From: Actinomycetota bacterium
Lineage (GTDB): Bacteria; Actinomycetota; Geothermincolia; Geothermincolales; RBG-13-55-18
NCBI GenBank assembly: GCA_013178005.1
Contig: JABLXL010000015.1
Coordinates: 1 to 44,336 of the forward strand
DNA length: 44,336 nucleotides
Direction: 5' to 3'
The position numbers were made by a program, and so were the translations under genes. Below, one piece after another: positions 15,096-23,714 of the stretch. Numbering within the stretch: position 1 is the stretch's first letter; every line of letters begins with the position of its first letter. The notes under the pieces are model-generated. The model saw only the letters and a list, made by a program, of their open reading frames with translations. It ran no database searches and was not told the DNA's origin.

Positions 15096-17816
15096 ATGTC
15101 ATTGAGGGAGGCACCCATATGTACAGGCTTGACCGCCGCCGCAAGGCCAGTGGCTTTCCTGGCGGCGCTCTTGCTGGCGGCCTCGGCCGTGCTCGTCACG
15201 GCTCCGTCACGGGCGCCATCGGCTACGGTGTGGACCACGCCGGTATCCGTTTCGACCACCTCGACGGCCAACATCCGGCCCCAGATATGCTTGGACTCCG
15301 CAGGCAACCCCCACGCCGTCTGGATAGGGAACGACGGCTCCACCAACCGTATCTATTACGCTTGCAATACGGGGGCGGGCTGGTCCGCGCCCGTACCGAT
15401 ATCGGACAATTCGGCGACCAACCCCGGGCCACGGATAGCCGTTGACCATGACGACAATCCCCACGTGGTTTGGGTAGGAAACGACGGCTCCACCAACCGT
15501 ATCTATTACGCTTACGAAACGGGAGGCGTATGGTCCACGCCTGTAGTGATATCCACGACTTCCACGAGCAACGATCACCCCCGCCTGGCGGTCGACGCGG
15601 GCGGCACGCCCCACGTGGTCTGGTACGGCAGTTCGGGGCATCCTTACTATTCGATGCAGGTGTACTACGCCAGCGACCCGGGGGGTGAGTGGTCCAACCC
15701 GGTGATGCTGTCCGCCCCAGGCGCGAGTTCTCATTACTCCCCCGAGATCGCCCTCGACTCGGGCGCTTATCCCCACGTCGTCTGGTACGAAGCCGCGGGA
15801 ACGTATCCGATCCAGTACTCCTTCCAGACGATGGGGGGATGGACGGGCCCTGAGACGGTGTCTGGCGTCGGCGGCTTTTACCCGGTGATCGCTCTGGATA
15901 CGGCGGACGTGCCGCACGTCTCCTGGTACAACACCAGCGCGACCTACAACGAGGCCGTCTATTATTCGTGCAGGAGCGGGGGAACGTGGTCCGCCGCGGA
16001 GCAAGTGTCCGGCAGCACCACCTCAAACCACTATCCCCGCATGGCGCTGGACTCGGGGGGGGTCCCCCATATCACCTGGAACGGAATCGACGGCTCGACC
16101 CCCTACAACTACTATGCCTGCCGCACGGGGGGTGCCTGGTCTTCGCCCGTGAAAATACCGACCGCGGGCGTCTATAACTACGAGGCCGAGATGGGGCTGG
16201 ACTCAACGGGCAAAGCCCACGTGATATGGAGCAGAAACGACGGGGGCGCCAGCGGCGACCAGATCTACTACAGCGACAACACCGCGGGCACGTGGTCGTC
16301 GGCGGTCAAGATATCCACCACCTCCACCGACAACTGGGCAGCCCTGGCGGTGAGCCCGAGCGGAGACTGCCACGTGGCCATCAGCGGCACCGAAAGCGGC
16401 ACCGAGAAGATACTCTACACCCTGGGAGTGATGGAGAACCCGGTGCCTTCTATCAGCGGCATCGACCCGCTTGCGGGCGTCAACCTTGGGGTGCAGTCGA
16501 TCGACGTCTCGGGCAGCGGCTTCTGTCAGCATTCCACGGTGCAACTGGACGACGGGCTGGGGCACGTGATAAACGGGAACGTCACTTCCTTCAGCGACAG
16601 CGAGTTGAGCGCGGATTTCGACCTCACCGGGGCGGCGGTGGGAGACTACACGGTAAGGGTGACCAACCCGGAGCCGGGGGGAGGCACCGACACCTATGAA
16701 TATTTCGTCATCGGTTATCCCGCGCCGGTCGTTACCTCCATCGCTCCCGACCGCGGGGTCACGGGAGGCACCGTCGGCGTGACCGTCGGGGGGCAACACT
16801 TCCGCGACGGGGCCCAGGTCTCCCTGCGCAAGTCCGCCCAGACCATCGCGGCTTCGGGAGAAGCGGTGGGAGGCGGGGGAACGACCATCTCCTGCAGCCT
16901 CGACCTCGCCGGGGCGGAGGCGGGCGCATGGGACGTCTGCGTGGAGAACGACGATGCCAAGATCGACACCCTGGCCGGCGGCTTCACCGTGGAACACCGC
17001 CCGCCGGACGTGACGGGCATAAACCCGTCGGCGGGATACCGCGGGCAGTACCTGGACGATGTTGTCATAAGCGGGGCTGACTTCAGGAACGTGTCGACGA
17101 AGGTGGAGCTGAGGCGGGGAGCGGAGAAGATCACGGCGGGCGACGTCAAGTACGTCTCCGCCAGCCGCATCACCTGCGATATCCCCATCCCCGGTGGGGC
17201 CACGGAGGGCCCGGGATGGGACGTCTACGTCAGGCACAACGACGATGGCAAGTCCGACATCCTGGCCGACTGCTTCAGCGTGGGAGAGCTGCAGGTGAGG
17301 GCATCCGTTAAGGGAGGCCACGGCGCGGTGTCCCCGGCCAGCCAGAACCTGGGCTGGGGAGGCACGGCGACTATAGACCTCATCCCCGAGGCCGGCTATC
17401 ACGTGGAGAGCATCACCGACAACGGGGTGGCGCAGGCGGTGTCCGACCCTTACGTTATAACCAACGTGCGGGTGAACCACGAAGTGGTGGTGACCTTCGC
17501 CCCTTCGGCCGCCACCTGGTACCTGGCCGAGGGCTGCACGGGAGGGGACTACGAGACCTGGGTGCTGGTACAGAATCCCAACCATAACGAGGTGAGCGTG
17601 GACCTCACCTTCATGACCTCGAGCGGGCCCATAGCGGGTCCCCAGGACTTCGTCATCCCCGGCAATTCAAGGCAGTCCTTCAACGTCAACTCCTACGTGG
17701 TGGACTTCAACGTCTCCACCAAGGTGGAGTCCACCGGAGGCAACGTGGTCTGCGAGCGCGCCATGTACGGGGGGAACAAAACCTGGGCCCACGACTCGGT
17801 CGGCTACACCCCCTGA
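15096..17816 (+). CDS. Large exported surface protein: beta-propeller-like repeats, IPT/TIG domains, InlB-B-like repeat, WYLAEG module
   Basis: A 906-residue protein. After a hydrophobic export signal (about 15-40) come about seven or eight repeats of 45-55 residues with the pattern LDSAGNPHAVWIGNDG, then IYYA and GGxWSxPVxIS, resembling beta-propeller blades. Residues about 440-740 hold three IPT/TIG immunoglobulin-like domains (starting PSISGIDPLAGVN, PVVTSIAPDRGVT, PDVTGINPSAGYR). Next is a divergent InlB-B/Flg_new-like repeat (VKGGHGAVSPASQNLGWGG). The chain ends with one module beginning TWYLAEGCTGGDYETW and closing with CERAMYG and WAHDSVGYTP. There is no LPXTG. ATG 15096 follows GGGGGA by 8 nt, but see the finding on a better-placed ATG in another frame. 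Probably an adhesin or surface-layer component. Confidence 0.75.
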   Translation: MSLREAPICTGLTAAARPVAFLAALLLAASAVLVTAPSRAPSATVWTTPVSVSTTSTANIRPQICLDSAGNPHAVWIGNDGSTNRIYYACNTGAGWSAPVPISDNSATNPGPRIAVDHDDNPHVVWVGNDGSTNRIYYAYETGGVWSTPVVISTTSTSNDHPRLAVDAGGTPHVVWYGSSGHPYYSMQVYYASDPGGEWSNPVMLSAPGASSHYSPEIALDSGAYPHVVWYEAAGTYPIQYSFQTMGGWTGPETVSGVGGFYPVIALDTADVPHVSWYNTSATYNEAVYYSCRSGGTWSAAEQVSGSTTSNHYPRMALDSGGVPHITWNGIDGSTPYNYYACRTGGAWSSPVKIPTAGVYNYEAEMGLDSTGKAHVIWSRNDGGASGDQIYYSDNTAGTWSSAVKISTTSTDNWAALAVSPSGDCHVAISGTESGTEKILYTLGVMENPVPSISGIDPLAGVNLGVQSIDVSGSGFCQHSTVQLDDGLGHVINGNVTSFSDSELSADFDLTGAAVGDYTVRVTNPEPGGGTDTYEYFVIGYPAPVVTSIAPDRGVTGGTVGVTVGGQHFRDGAQVSLRKSAQTIAASGEAVGGGGTTISCSLDLAGAEAGAWDVCVENDDAKIDTLAGGFTVEHRPPDVTGINPSAGYRGQYLDDVVISGADFRNVSTKVELRRGAEKITAGDVKYVSASRITCDIPIPGGATEGPGWDVYVRHNDDGKSDILADCFSVGELQVRASVKGGHGAVSPASQNLGWGGTATIDLIPEAGYHVESITDNGVAQAVSDPYVITNVRVNHEVVVTFAPSAATWYLAEGCTGGDYETWVLVQNPNHNEVSVDLTFMTSSGPIAGPQDFVIPGNSRQSFNVNSYVVDFNVSTKVESTGGNVVCERAMYGGNKTWAHDSVGYTP

Positions 17817-18241
17817 ATCAAAAAGCAGGGCTCGTATCTCCGCTCTTCGGCTTCCTGGCCAGGCAACGAGTCTGGAGATCGTCTATGCCTTGGGCAGAAA
17901 GATCAAGAGCCAAGAATAGAGGATAGGCCATGATCAAAGGGCCTCACAAGAGGTAAGGCTGCTATCATACATACCATGGATAGGCCCAATCCTCTGCCCG
18001 ACCATACTTTCCGAGATAGGGGCAATGGCATGGCTCAGAACGGCGAAGCAGCGCCCCTCCTATGCCAGGGCCTTGCCCCTCCATCTCTTGAGTCCTGGGG
18101 AAGGGAGAGGCATGGGATTATCACCAGACAGGGTCGTGCTGGCTGTGTCGGGGTTGGGGAAGGCTGCCACGAAAGCCTTTCACTGCCCCGAGCCGATGCA
18201 CAATTGCTACCTCAGGCTGAAGACGCATCCTAACTCTTTTC
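17817..18241. other. Intergenic region of 425 bp between convergent genes; no feature recognised
   Basis: The region separates the surface-protein gene (plus) from the subtilase gene (minus). Short open frames exist but lack ribosome-binding sites and coding character. I see no convincing terminator, RNA or repeat. Confidence 0.5.
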
Positions 18242-20371
18242 TCAAAGGACCTGCGCCACCAGGGCGAAGGGCTGGGGGGCGAAGGGGACGCTCCAGGCCG
18301 ATATCTCCACGCTGTACAAGCCGGGCTTTCCCTTCACGTCCACCACCACCCTTTCCACGTTGTTGAGGGGGTCGCGCGAGCTTCTCCCGTTGGGATAGAA
18401 CACCTCGCCGCCGGGCCCTACCACCCGTAAATCAAGGTCGTTGACGAGGTGGAGCCTCGCCTCCGGGAGGGAGGGGTAATCCGACCAGGCCAGGGTCACG
18501 CGCAACTCATCGCCCTCGACGACATCGACGCTGTACGTCCGAGCGTCCCCCAAGCGCAATCCCTCGCGGTCGTCCACCACCTTGGACCACGAGCCGGCCT
18601 GGCGAAAAGCGCTCAGGTCAAGGCTCCCCCATCCCTCCACCGCGTTGGGCGCGGGCGGAACCTCGGGGTTTTCGGCACCGTACTGTCCGGGGCTCATATC
18701 CGCCGCGCCGTTGACGGCGAAGGCCTTGACCAGGGCCGCGGTCGGCTCCCCGCCCAGCGCTCGCGCCAGGATCGGGCGCATCGAGGCCATCAGCGCCGCG
18801 GCGCGCGCCGCCGCCATGCTGGTGCCGTAGGCAATAAGCCATCCCGGGTCACCGGTGACCTGGAGCCCGGGGGCGGATATCTCCCCTCCCGACGCAGGGA
18901 CGGCGATCCCCGTGGCCACCTCCACCAGGTCCGGCTTTATCCTCCCGTCCCTGGTGGGACCGCGCGAGCTGAAAGCCGCCATACCCCTTTCTCCTCCCAC
19001 GCACGAGTCGTCGCGCAAGGGATTTGCCTCGAAGCGGCCCGCGAACTCCCCCTCCAGGGCGGCATAGGTGGGGTACCCCTGCTCCGGCGGCGCCAAACCC
19101 GTGCCGGCGCCCTCCCGGCCCCCCACGCTGATCGCGTTCTTTGCCGTCGCACCCCCCAGCAGGCTCCCCTCGTCCACCCTTCCGTTTCCGTCGACGTCGG
19201 TCCCCTCGTTGCCGGCCGCCTCCACCAGCGTCATCTCCGGATGCTCCCACGAGAAGGCGTCCCGCTGGGATGCGAAGACCCCGTATGCTCCGAGCGACTC
19301 GCGGCCCTCGGGCACGCTCCCGCACAGGAAGGTTCTCGCCCCCCTCGAATAGGCGTTCTCGAGCATGCCGTACAGGCTCAGGGGCTGCGGGGGAAGGGCG
19401 AGACCGTAGCCCACGGCGTAGTCGATCACTTGGACCTTTGTCCCCGCATCCCGCTCCAGCGCCACGCCTCCCGCACCCGCGAGCACACCCGCGGTCGCCG
19501 TCCCGTGTCCACAGCTGTCCGCGCCCCCGTCTCCACGCAGGGAATCGAGCGCCGCCACGGATGCCGCCAGGGGTTGAGGTATCCCGCCCATGCCGCCTTT
19601 CCCCAGGCCTGTATCGCAGAGCCCCACGACCTCGCCGCTTACATTCCCTTCCTGGTAATAAGTGTCATAGCGTGGGAAGCATCTTCCTTCACGCAACGCC
19701 GCCGCGAGGGTCCCCGGGCCGCACAACTCAATCCATTCCACCGCCTCCGAGGCAGCCACCTCGTGCAGCCTCTCCACCGGCATCCGCAACGCCAACAGCC
19801 CGCACCAGTCGTCCGCCGCGGCCCCCAGCACCTCGAAGGAGGCGGCGGAGAACTCGTCCTGTGCCTGCGCCAGGAAGCGGGGGGAGAATAGCATGGCCAG
19901 CACGGTAACCTCGCCGCCTTGCGAAAGGCGCAGTTGCAGAGCGGGCGAGAGCTTGAAATAAGGCTGGTAGAGGCCGTGCCACCTGATATGGCTCACCTCA
20001 TCCAGGCGCGAGCGCGCCTCCCCGTTCATTCCCGCCATGATGGTGTTGTAAGGAAGGTAGCCCCTGGGCTCAGCCCCGATAGCGCGCAGCTCCTCCACCC
20101 ACGCCTCTTTCAGCGGCCCATCGAACTGCAGGAGATAGGGCGCGACCGCGCTGGAGGGGTAGCCGTCCACCCTGAACTCGGACGGGAGGGAAGAAGGGTT
20201 ATAAGAGTCCGGGTAGATGGCGCCGTTGAGGAGCAATACCGGTAGCTGCGGGCTCTGGCTTCCGTTTTCGCCGAGCGAGGCGCCGCAGGGGAAGAACGCC
20301 GCGAGCAGGACAAGGGCGACCACAACGGCGACCCCACGCCCGGCCTTAACCGCTTTTCCCTGCATATGCAT
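18242..20371 (-). CDS. Exported subtilisin-like serine protease (S8)
   Basis: A 709-residue protein with a signal peptide (VAVVVALVLLAAFFPCGASLG), a propeptide-like region to about 225 and a subtilase domain. The triad is visible: Asp in VVGLCDTGLG, His in SCGHGTATAGVLAG, Ser in YGTSMAAARAAALM, with the oxyanion Asn in VEAAGNEG. The insert DVDGNGRVDEG between Asn and Ser looks like a calcium-binding loop. The last 140 residues form a jelly-roll domain (VTLAWSDYP, HLVNDLDLRVVGP, NNVERVVV), as in KP-43-type proteases. The domain order and all catalytic residues look intact, so it is probably an active secreted endopeptidase. ATG 20371 follows AGGAGGA by 9 nt. The UroD-like gene ends 41 bp upstream on the same strand, so an operon is possible. 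Confidence 0.9.
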   Translation of the reverse strand: MHMQGKAVKAGRGVAVVVALVLLAAFFPCGASLGENGSQSPQLPVLLLNGAIYPDSYNPSSLPSEFRVDGYPSSAVAPYLLQFDGPLKEAWVEELRAIGAEPRGYLPYNTIMAGMNGEARSRLDEVSHIRWHGLYQPYFKLSPALQLRLSQGGEVTVLAMLFSPRFLAQAQDEFSAASFEVLGAAADDWCGLLALRMPVERLHEVAASEAVEWIELCGPGTLAAALREGRCFPRYDTYYQEGNVSGEVVGLCDTGLGKGGMGGIPQPLAASVAALDSLRGDGGADSCGHGTATAGVLAGAGGVALERDAGTKVQVIDYAVGYGLALPPQPLSLYGMLENAYSRGARTFLCGSVPEGRESLGAYGVFASQRDAFSWEHPEMTLVEAAGNEGTDVDGNGRVDEGSLLGGATAKNAISVGGREGAGTGLAPPEQGYPTYAALEGEFAGRFEANPLRDDSCVGGERGMAAFSSRGPTRDGRIKPDLVEVATGIAVPASGGEISAPGLQVTGDPGWLIAYGTSMAAARAAALMASMRPILARALGGEPTAALVKAFAVNGAADMSPGQYGAENPEVPPAPNAVEGWGSLDLSAFRQAGSWSKVVDDREGLRLGDARTYSVDVVEGDELRVTLAWSDYPSLPEARLHLVNDLDLRVVGPGGEVFYPNGRSSRDPLNNVERVVVDVKGKPGLYSVEISAWSVPFAPQPFALVAQVL

Positions 20372-20411
20372 AACCTGATCCTCCTGCCGCCCGCACCGTT
20401 CTCTGGACCGT

Positions 20412-21458
20412 TTATGGGGTGGTGCGCCGACGCCATGCCCGGGCCTCCTCCACCATGGCCTCCAGGTTGGCTACGGGCGTGTCGTAGGGCACGTCGCATC
20501 CCGTGGACAGGATGAGGTTGCGCATCCCGCCCGTGTGGCGCAGAAGCCTCCTCACCTCCCAGCGCACGTCCTCCACCGTTCCACGACGCAGCACGCGGCC
20601 GGGATCGATGTTTCCCATCAGCACCAGGCTGGGAGGCACCCTGGCGGACTCGCGTGCCAGGTCCACCTTCGCGTCCAGCGCGATGCCCTCTACTCCCGCC
20701 AAGGAAAGTATTTCCAGGAGATGGGCGGAATCGCCGCATATGTGCAGCAAGCTTATGGCTCCCGAGGACCTTATGATGCCCGCAAGGCCGCTTACGAAGG
20801 GGCGATAAAGGATGTCGTACTGCGGCGCCTCCAGGGCGACGGACGCAGGGTCGACTATCATCACCAGGTCGACCCGCTGGGCGAGGGCAGCGGCGTACCC
20901 GCCCACCACCTCAGTCGCGAAACCTAGGGGCTCTACCAAGGTATCCCCTAAACGCACACGGTCGATGAGCTCCTCGGCTCCCAGCAACTGGGCAAGCAAT
21001 GTGAAAGGCCCGGTGACGAATGCCCCGCGCAACCCGCCGTCAATTCCCGGCAGGTCCTCGGCCACCCGCAGGAAGACCGGCATGCGCCCGGACTTTTCCG
21101 GATCGGGCGGACCCAGCTCGTAGAAACGCTCCAGTTTCGGCAGCCTCTGGTCCTGGAGGCTGGGAGGGCGGCGTTCATTAAAGTCCACCCCGAGCCCCAT
21201 GGCCTCTGCCTCCACCGTGAGGTCGAGGAGGGTAAAGACGATATCGGGTCGCAGCCTCGCGTCCAGAGCCCGCAGCGCCTCCAGCTGAGTCTCCGCGTCG
21301 TGCAGCGCCTCCTGGATGGAGCGGCCGACCAGTTTCACGCCCGGGTATCCGGCCACGGGCGCCACCATGCGACCGGCACTGCTCATCACGAGGTCAAGAA
21401 GGTTAATTGCCACGGCTTTCCGGTCACTCTCCTCTCCGCCCTGGATGCGGCGCGCCAA
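20412..21458 (-). CDS. UroD-family corrinoid methyltransferase-like protein (MtaA/MtbA type)
   Basis: About 348 residues with a UroD-like TIM barrel. The zinc-site pattern of methylcobamide:thiol methyltransferases is present: LLHICGDSAHLL (His-x-Cys) and STGCDVPYDTP near the C-terminus. The N-terminal arginines of HemE-type uroporphyrinogen decarboxylase are not evident. This points to methyl transfer from a corrinoid protein rather than haem synthesis, but no corrinoid protein or methyltransferase partner is encoded here. The TTG at 21458 has no ribosome-binding site; an in-frame GTG at 21413, after a GGAGAGGAG stretch, is an alternative. It is followed by the subtilase gene with a gap of 40 bp. 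Confidence 0.75.
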   Translation of the reverse strand: MARRIQGGEESDRKAVAINLLDLVMSSAGRMVAPVAGYPGVKLVGRSIQEALHDAETQLEALRALDARLRPDIVFTLLDLTVEAEAMGLGVDFNERRPPSLQDQRLPKLERFYELGPPDPEKSGRMPVFLRVAEDLPGIDGGLRGAFVTGPFTLLAQLLGAEELIDRVRLGDTLVEPLGFATEVVGGYAAALAQRVDLVMIVDPASVALEAPQYDILYRPFVSGLAGIIRSSGAISLLHICGDSAHLLEILSLAGVEGIALDAKVDLARESARVPPSLVLMGNIDPGRVLRRGTVEDVRWEVRRLLRHTGGMRNLILSTGCDVPYDTPVANLEAMVEEARAWRRRTTP

Positions 21459-21606
21459 AGATGTTTATCCACGCCCATTCCACTATTCCCTCCCTGGCGT
21501 GGATACATGCGCGCCTGGATCCAACTTCACCGACTCCCACCATTATACCCAGGCTTGGGGGTCAAAGCTGGCCATCGGCCTGACGTAGTCTCATACCTGG
21601 AGACGT

Positions 21607-21960
21607 GGGTTCATACCCGGACGTTGGGTCGTATCTTTACTTTTTCATTCGCCGGATCGAGAAAAAAAGGTCCATCGCCTCCATGGAACAAGAAAGTCAA
21701 AACACGGCCCGGGTTCATACCTGGGCATGGGGTCGTATCTTTACTTTTTCATTCCGCCGGATGGAGAAGAAAACGCCCATCGCCTCCACGGAACAAGAAA
21801 GTCAAGACACGACCCGGGTTCATACCTGGGCATGGGGTCGTATCTTTACTTTTTCATTCGCCGGATCGAGAAAAAAAGGTCCATCGCCTCCATGGAACAA
21901 GAAAGTCAAAACACGGCCCGGGTTCATACCCAGATGCGGGGCCATATATTCACCTTTTCT
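21607..21960 (+). repeat. 104-105 bp tandem repeat, 3.4 copies
   Basis: Units at 21607-21710 (104 bp), 21711-21815 (105 bp), 21816-21919 (104 bp) and a decaying fourth from 21920 to about 21960. Each starts GGGTTCATACC and contains TCGTATCTTTACTTTTTCAT, then CGCCGGAT, an A-rich run, ATCGCCTCCA and GGAACAAGAAAGTCAA. Units 1 and 3 are nearly identical, unit 2 differs at about ten positions. A trace of the first bases (CTCATACCTGG) precedes unit 1. CTTTTTC and GAAAAAAAG within each unit are complementary. The repeats lie in the 630-bp gap 21459-22092, which has no convincing gene; open frames across them look accidental. Confidence 0.9.
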
Positions 21961-22092
21961 TTAATACTGGCACATGGGGGAACTTCTGAGATGGACGGGT
22001 AGATGAGGAAATATCGAGGGATTGGAAAAAGACATAAGGAGCGTCGGCGCTCAACTACGCGCAGCGCATCCAGCATCCATATTAACTACGGT

Positions 22093-22305
22093 TCAAGCGC
22101 TGTGCCTGAGGCCATTCTTCAGGATGTCCCGAGGCAACCTCAGCTCCTTGGGGATCACGCGCACTTCCCGCGCGTCGAGATGGAGACGGCTGCCACGGCG
22201 GCAGTGCCCGCAGAAATAGGAGCCGCGCGTCATGCGAGCTCCGCAGAGGGGACAGTGTATGCCGCCATGGGCGAAGGGATAGCCGTAGTCGTGTCGCGCT
22301 TTCAT
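22093..22305 (-). CDS. Small zinc-ribbon protein
   Basis: A 70-residue protein with two CxxC knuckles (CPLCGARM and CGHCRRG) 15-20 residues apart, which forms a single zinc ribbon, then a basic C-terminus (LPRDILKNGLRHSA). ATG 22305 follows GGGAGAGGAG with tight but normal spacing; a longer frame upstream lacks such a site. The function is unknown. Its upstream region is shared with the first of two duplicated plus-strand promoter copies. Confidence 0.6.
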   Translation of the reverse strand: MKARHDYGYPFAHGGIHCPLCGARMTRGSYFCGHCRRGSRLHLDAREVRVIPKELRLPRDILKNGLRHSA

Positions 22306-22369
22306 CTCCTCTCCCTCTTTTCGACCCTTTTCGACATATCCAACGTCCCCAACGGCCGTTACTCTACAC

Positions 22370-22612
22370 AACCCTATATTCGCTCTTTCGACGCCCCGTA
22401 TAATTACCTGAAGGGTTGCCGCGGCCTCGCCGTACGGGGGATTTCACTCCATGGCCGATGTGACCGGGAACGCCCGACGGATGGAAGGTAAAAGCGATGA
22501 AGATGGAGCGGTTGTCCGCTCATAGATGGATAACCCTGTATTCGCTTTTTCACCGCCACGTATAATTGCCTGAAGGATTGTCGCGGCCCCGCCGCAAGGG
22601 AGGTTCAACCTC
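22370..22612 (+). repeat. Duplicated promoter segment, two 81-bp copies offset 162 bp
   Basis: Copy 1 (22370-22450) and copy 2 (22532-22612) are about 75-80 percent identical: AACCCT-R-TATTCGCT, then CGTATAATT-R-CCTGAAGG, then CGCGGCC and CGCCG. Both keep a perfect TATAAT (22399-22404 and 22561-22566). The -35 regions are poor in both. Copy 2 is the proximal promoter of the membrane-protein gene at 22657. Between the copies lies a 24-codon frame (ATG 22451) with no strong ribosome-binding site. Confidence 0.75.
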
Positions 22613-22656
22613 ACAGCGGGCTAGGAAGGGAAGTCGAATCGGATGAAAGGCGGAAA

Positions 22657-23256
22657 GTGACGGAAACGGACTCGTTGCGCGCTACTAATACCTCCGCCGG
22701 CCGGGGACACGGCCGTGTATGGGGAAACACGATAGTGGCCATAGGCTGCATTTTGTGCGTCTTCTCAGCACTGGCGCTGCCCTGGGCGCGCGTCTCGGTT
22801 ACCTGGAAAAGCCTTCTCTTCAAAGCGGACATGGACCTGGGTTCCTACACCTTCAAACTCACGGAGAACGCCTGGTTAACGGCGGCCCTGGTTTGCTTAT
22901 CCTGTCTGTGCCTCGCCGGACTGGCTTGGAAGCGCCGCTCGTGGAGCGTAGCGGCGATAGCCTCTCTCCTGCTCTCGGTGGGATGCGCCGTGTACTTGGG
23001 GCTTCTTTTCCGGGATGCCCTCGATTTCCTGGGCCTGTATAGACACCTCCTGGAGCTGATCCGCGCTATCCCCGTGGTGGGCCAGGCCGCCGAGGAGATG
23101 GTCAGGGAGAGGCTGGCCTTTCACGCCCTGCCTCACGTGGGCGTCTTCCTCTTCGCAGCGGGCACTTTACTCATCCTCGCGGGCGGCCTGCTCCTGCGGA
23201 ACTCCATCCGAAGCGTTGGGGCACCGGCATCCAGCAGGAGGGAGCATATAGGTTAG
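22657..23256 (+). CDS. Four-helix membrane protein of unknown function
   Basis: A 199-residue protein with about four membrane helices: about 23-45 (IVAIGCILCVFSALALPW), 70-90 (AWLTAALVCLSCLCLAGLAW), 95-118 (VAAIASLLLSVGCAVYLGLLF) and 162-180 (VGVFLFAAGTLLILAGGLLL). An extracytoplasmic loop follows helix 1 and a larger one follows helix 3. There is no signature of a known transporter. The GTG at 22657 follows AAAGGCGG by 4 nt; the ATG just before it is closed at once by TGA. Expression is probably driven by the duplicated promoter upstream. Confidence 0.6.
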   Translation: MTETDSLRATNTSAGRGHGRVWGNTIVAIGCILCVFSALALPWARVSVTWKSLLFKADMDLGSYTFKLTENAWLTAALVCLSCLCLAGLAWKRRSWSVAAIASLLLSVGCAVYLGLLFRDALDFLGLYRHLLELIRAIPVVGQAAEEMVRERLAFHALPHVGVFLFAAGTLLILAGGLLLRNSIRSVGAPASSRREHIG

Positions 23257-23296
23257 GTGCGCGAAAGAGGCACGGTAGCTGCGGGGCGGCTCCGGC

Positions 23297-23325
23297 TTAC
23301 TCCTCTCACGAAGGGAATGTATAAT
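23297..23325 (+). promoter_or_regulatory. Promoter for a leaderless cupin mRNA
   Basis: TATAAT at 23320-23325 with TTACTC at 23297-23302, spacer 17. Six bases separate the -10 from ATG 23332, so transcription should start on the A of the start codon. Confidence 0.6.
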
Positions 23326-23331
23326 AGCGGC

Positions 23332-23667
23332 ATGAAGGTGGTCCATTATTCCGAGGTGCCGGGGGAGGATGCCGGCGAAGAGACCAGTGGCGTCACCATC
23401 AGGTGGGTGATATCTGCCGAGGACGGAGCGCCCAATTATTACATGCGCGTTTTTGAGATCACCCCCGGGGGACATACCCCCCTGCACCGCCACGCCTGGG
23501 AGCACGAGATCTACATCCTGGACGGCGAGGCAGAGCTGGTGAGCGAGGAGGGAAGCTCGCGGGTCGGACCGGGGACCGCGATCTTTATCCCGGGAGAGGA
23601 ACTGCACCAGATAAGGAACCCCGGCGAAAGTTTGCTGCGTCTCATCTGCACCATCCCCAAGACCTAG
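23332..23667 (+). CDS. Small single-domain cupin
   Basis: A 111-residue cupin barrel. Motif 1 is GGHTPLHRHAWEHEIYILDGEAEL, giving two His, a Glu-equivalent and a third His for metal binding; motif 2 is PGTAIFIPGEELHQIRNPG with the final His. All ligands of a mononuclear metal site are present. Relatives include sensors, isomerases and dioxygenases, so the substrate cannot be named. ATG 23332 is chosen because it lies exactly at the predicted transcription start; the frame is open further upstream but without support. It converges with the phosphoesterase at 23715. Confidence 0.85.
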   Translation: MKVVHYSEVPGEDAGEETSGVTIRWVISAEDGAPNYYMRVFEITPGGHTPLHRHAWEHEIYILDGEAELVSEEGSSRVGPGTAIFIPGEELHQIRNPGESLLRLICTIPKT

Positions 23668-23714
23668 TTTTCGCTCTTTTCGGGCACTGTACGGGTCATG
23701 CCTGATCATGCAAC

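Noticed and set aside
14764-15144. 126-codon minus-strand frame beside tRNA-Lys containing an LGHHD string
   Set aside because: The real coding signal is in the neighbouring frame, which encodes the integrase C-terminus; the LGHHD string is an accidental out-of-frame match.
18025-18366. Plus-strand frame of 113 codons in the gap after the surface-protein gene
   Set aside because: No ribosome-binding site, atypical composition, and it runs into the antisense of the subtilase gene.
21605-22002. Overlapping plus-strand open frames of 90-230 codons across the tandem repeats
   Set aside because: Open in all three frames because of the repeat structure, no ribosome-binding site, repetitive low-complexity translation; treated as artefacts of the array.
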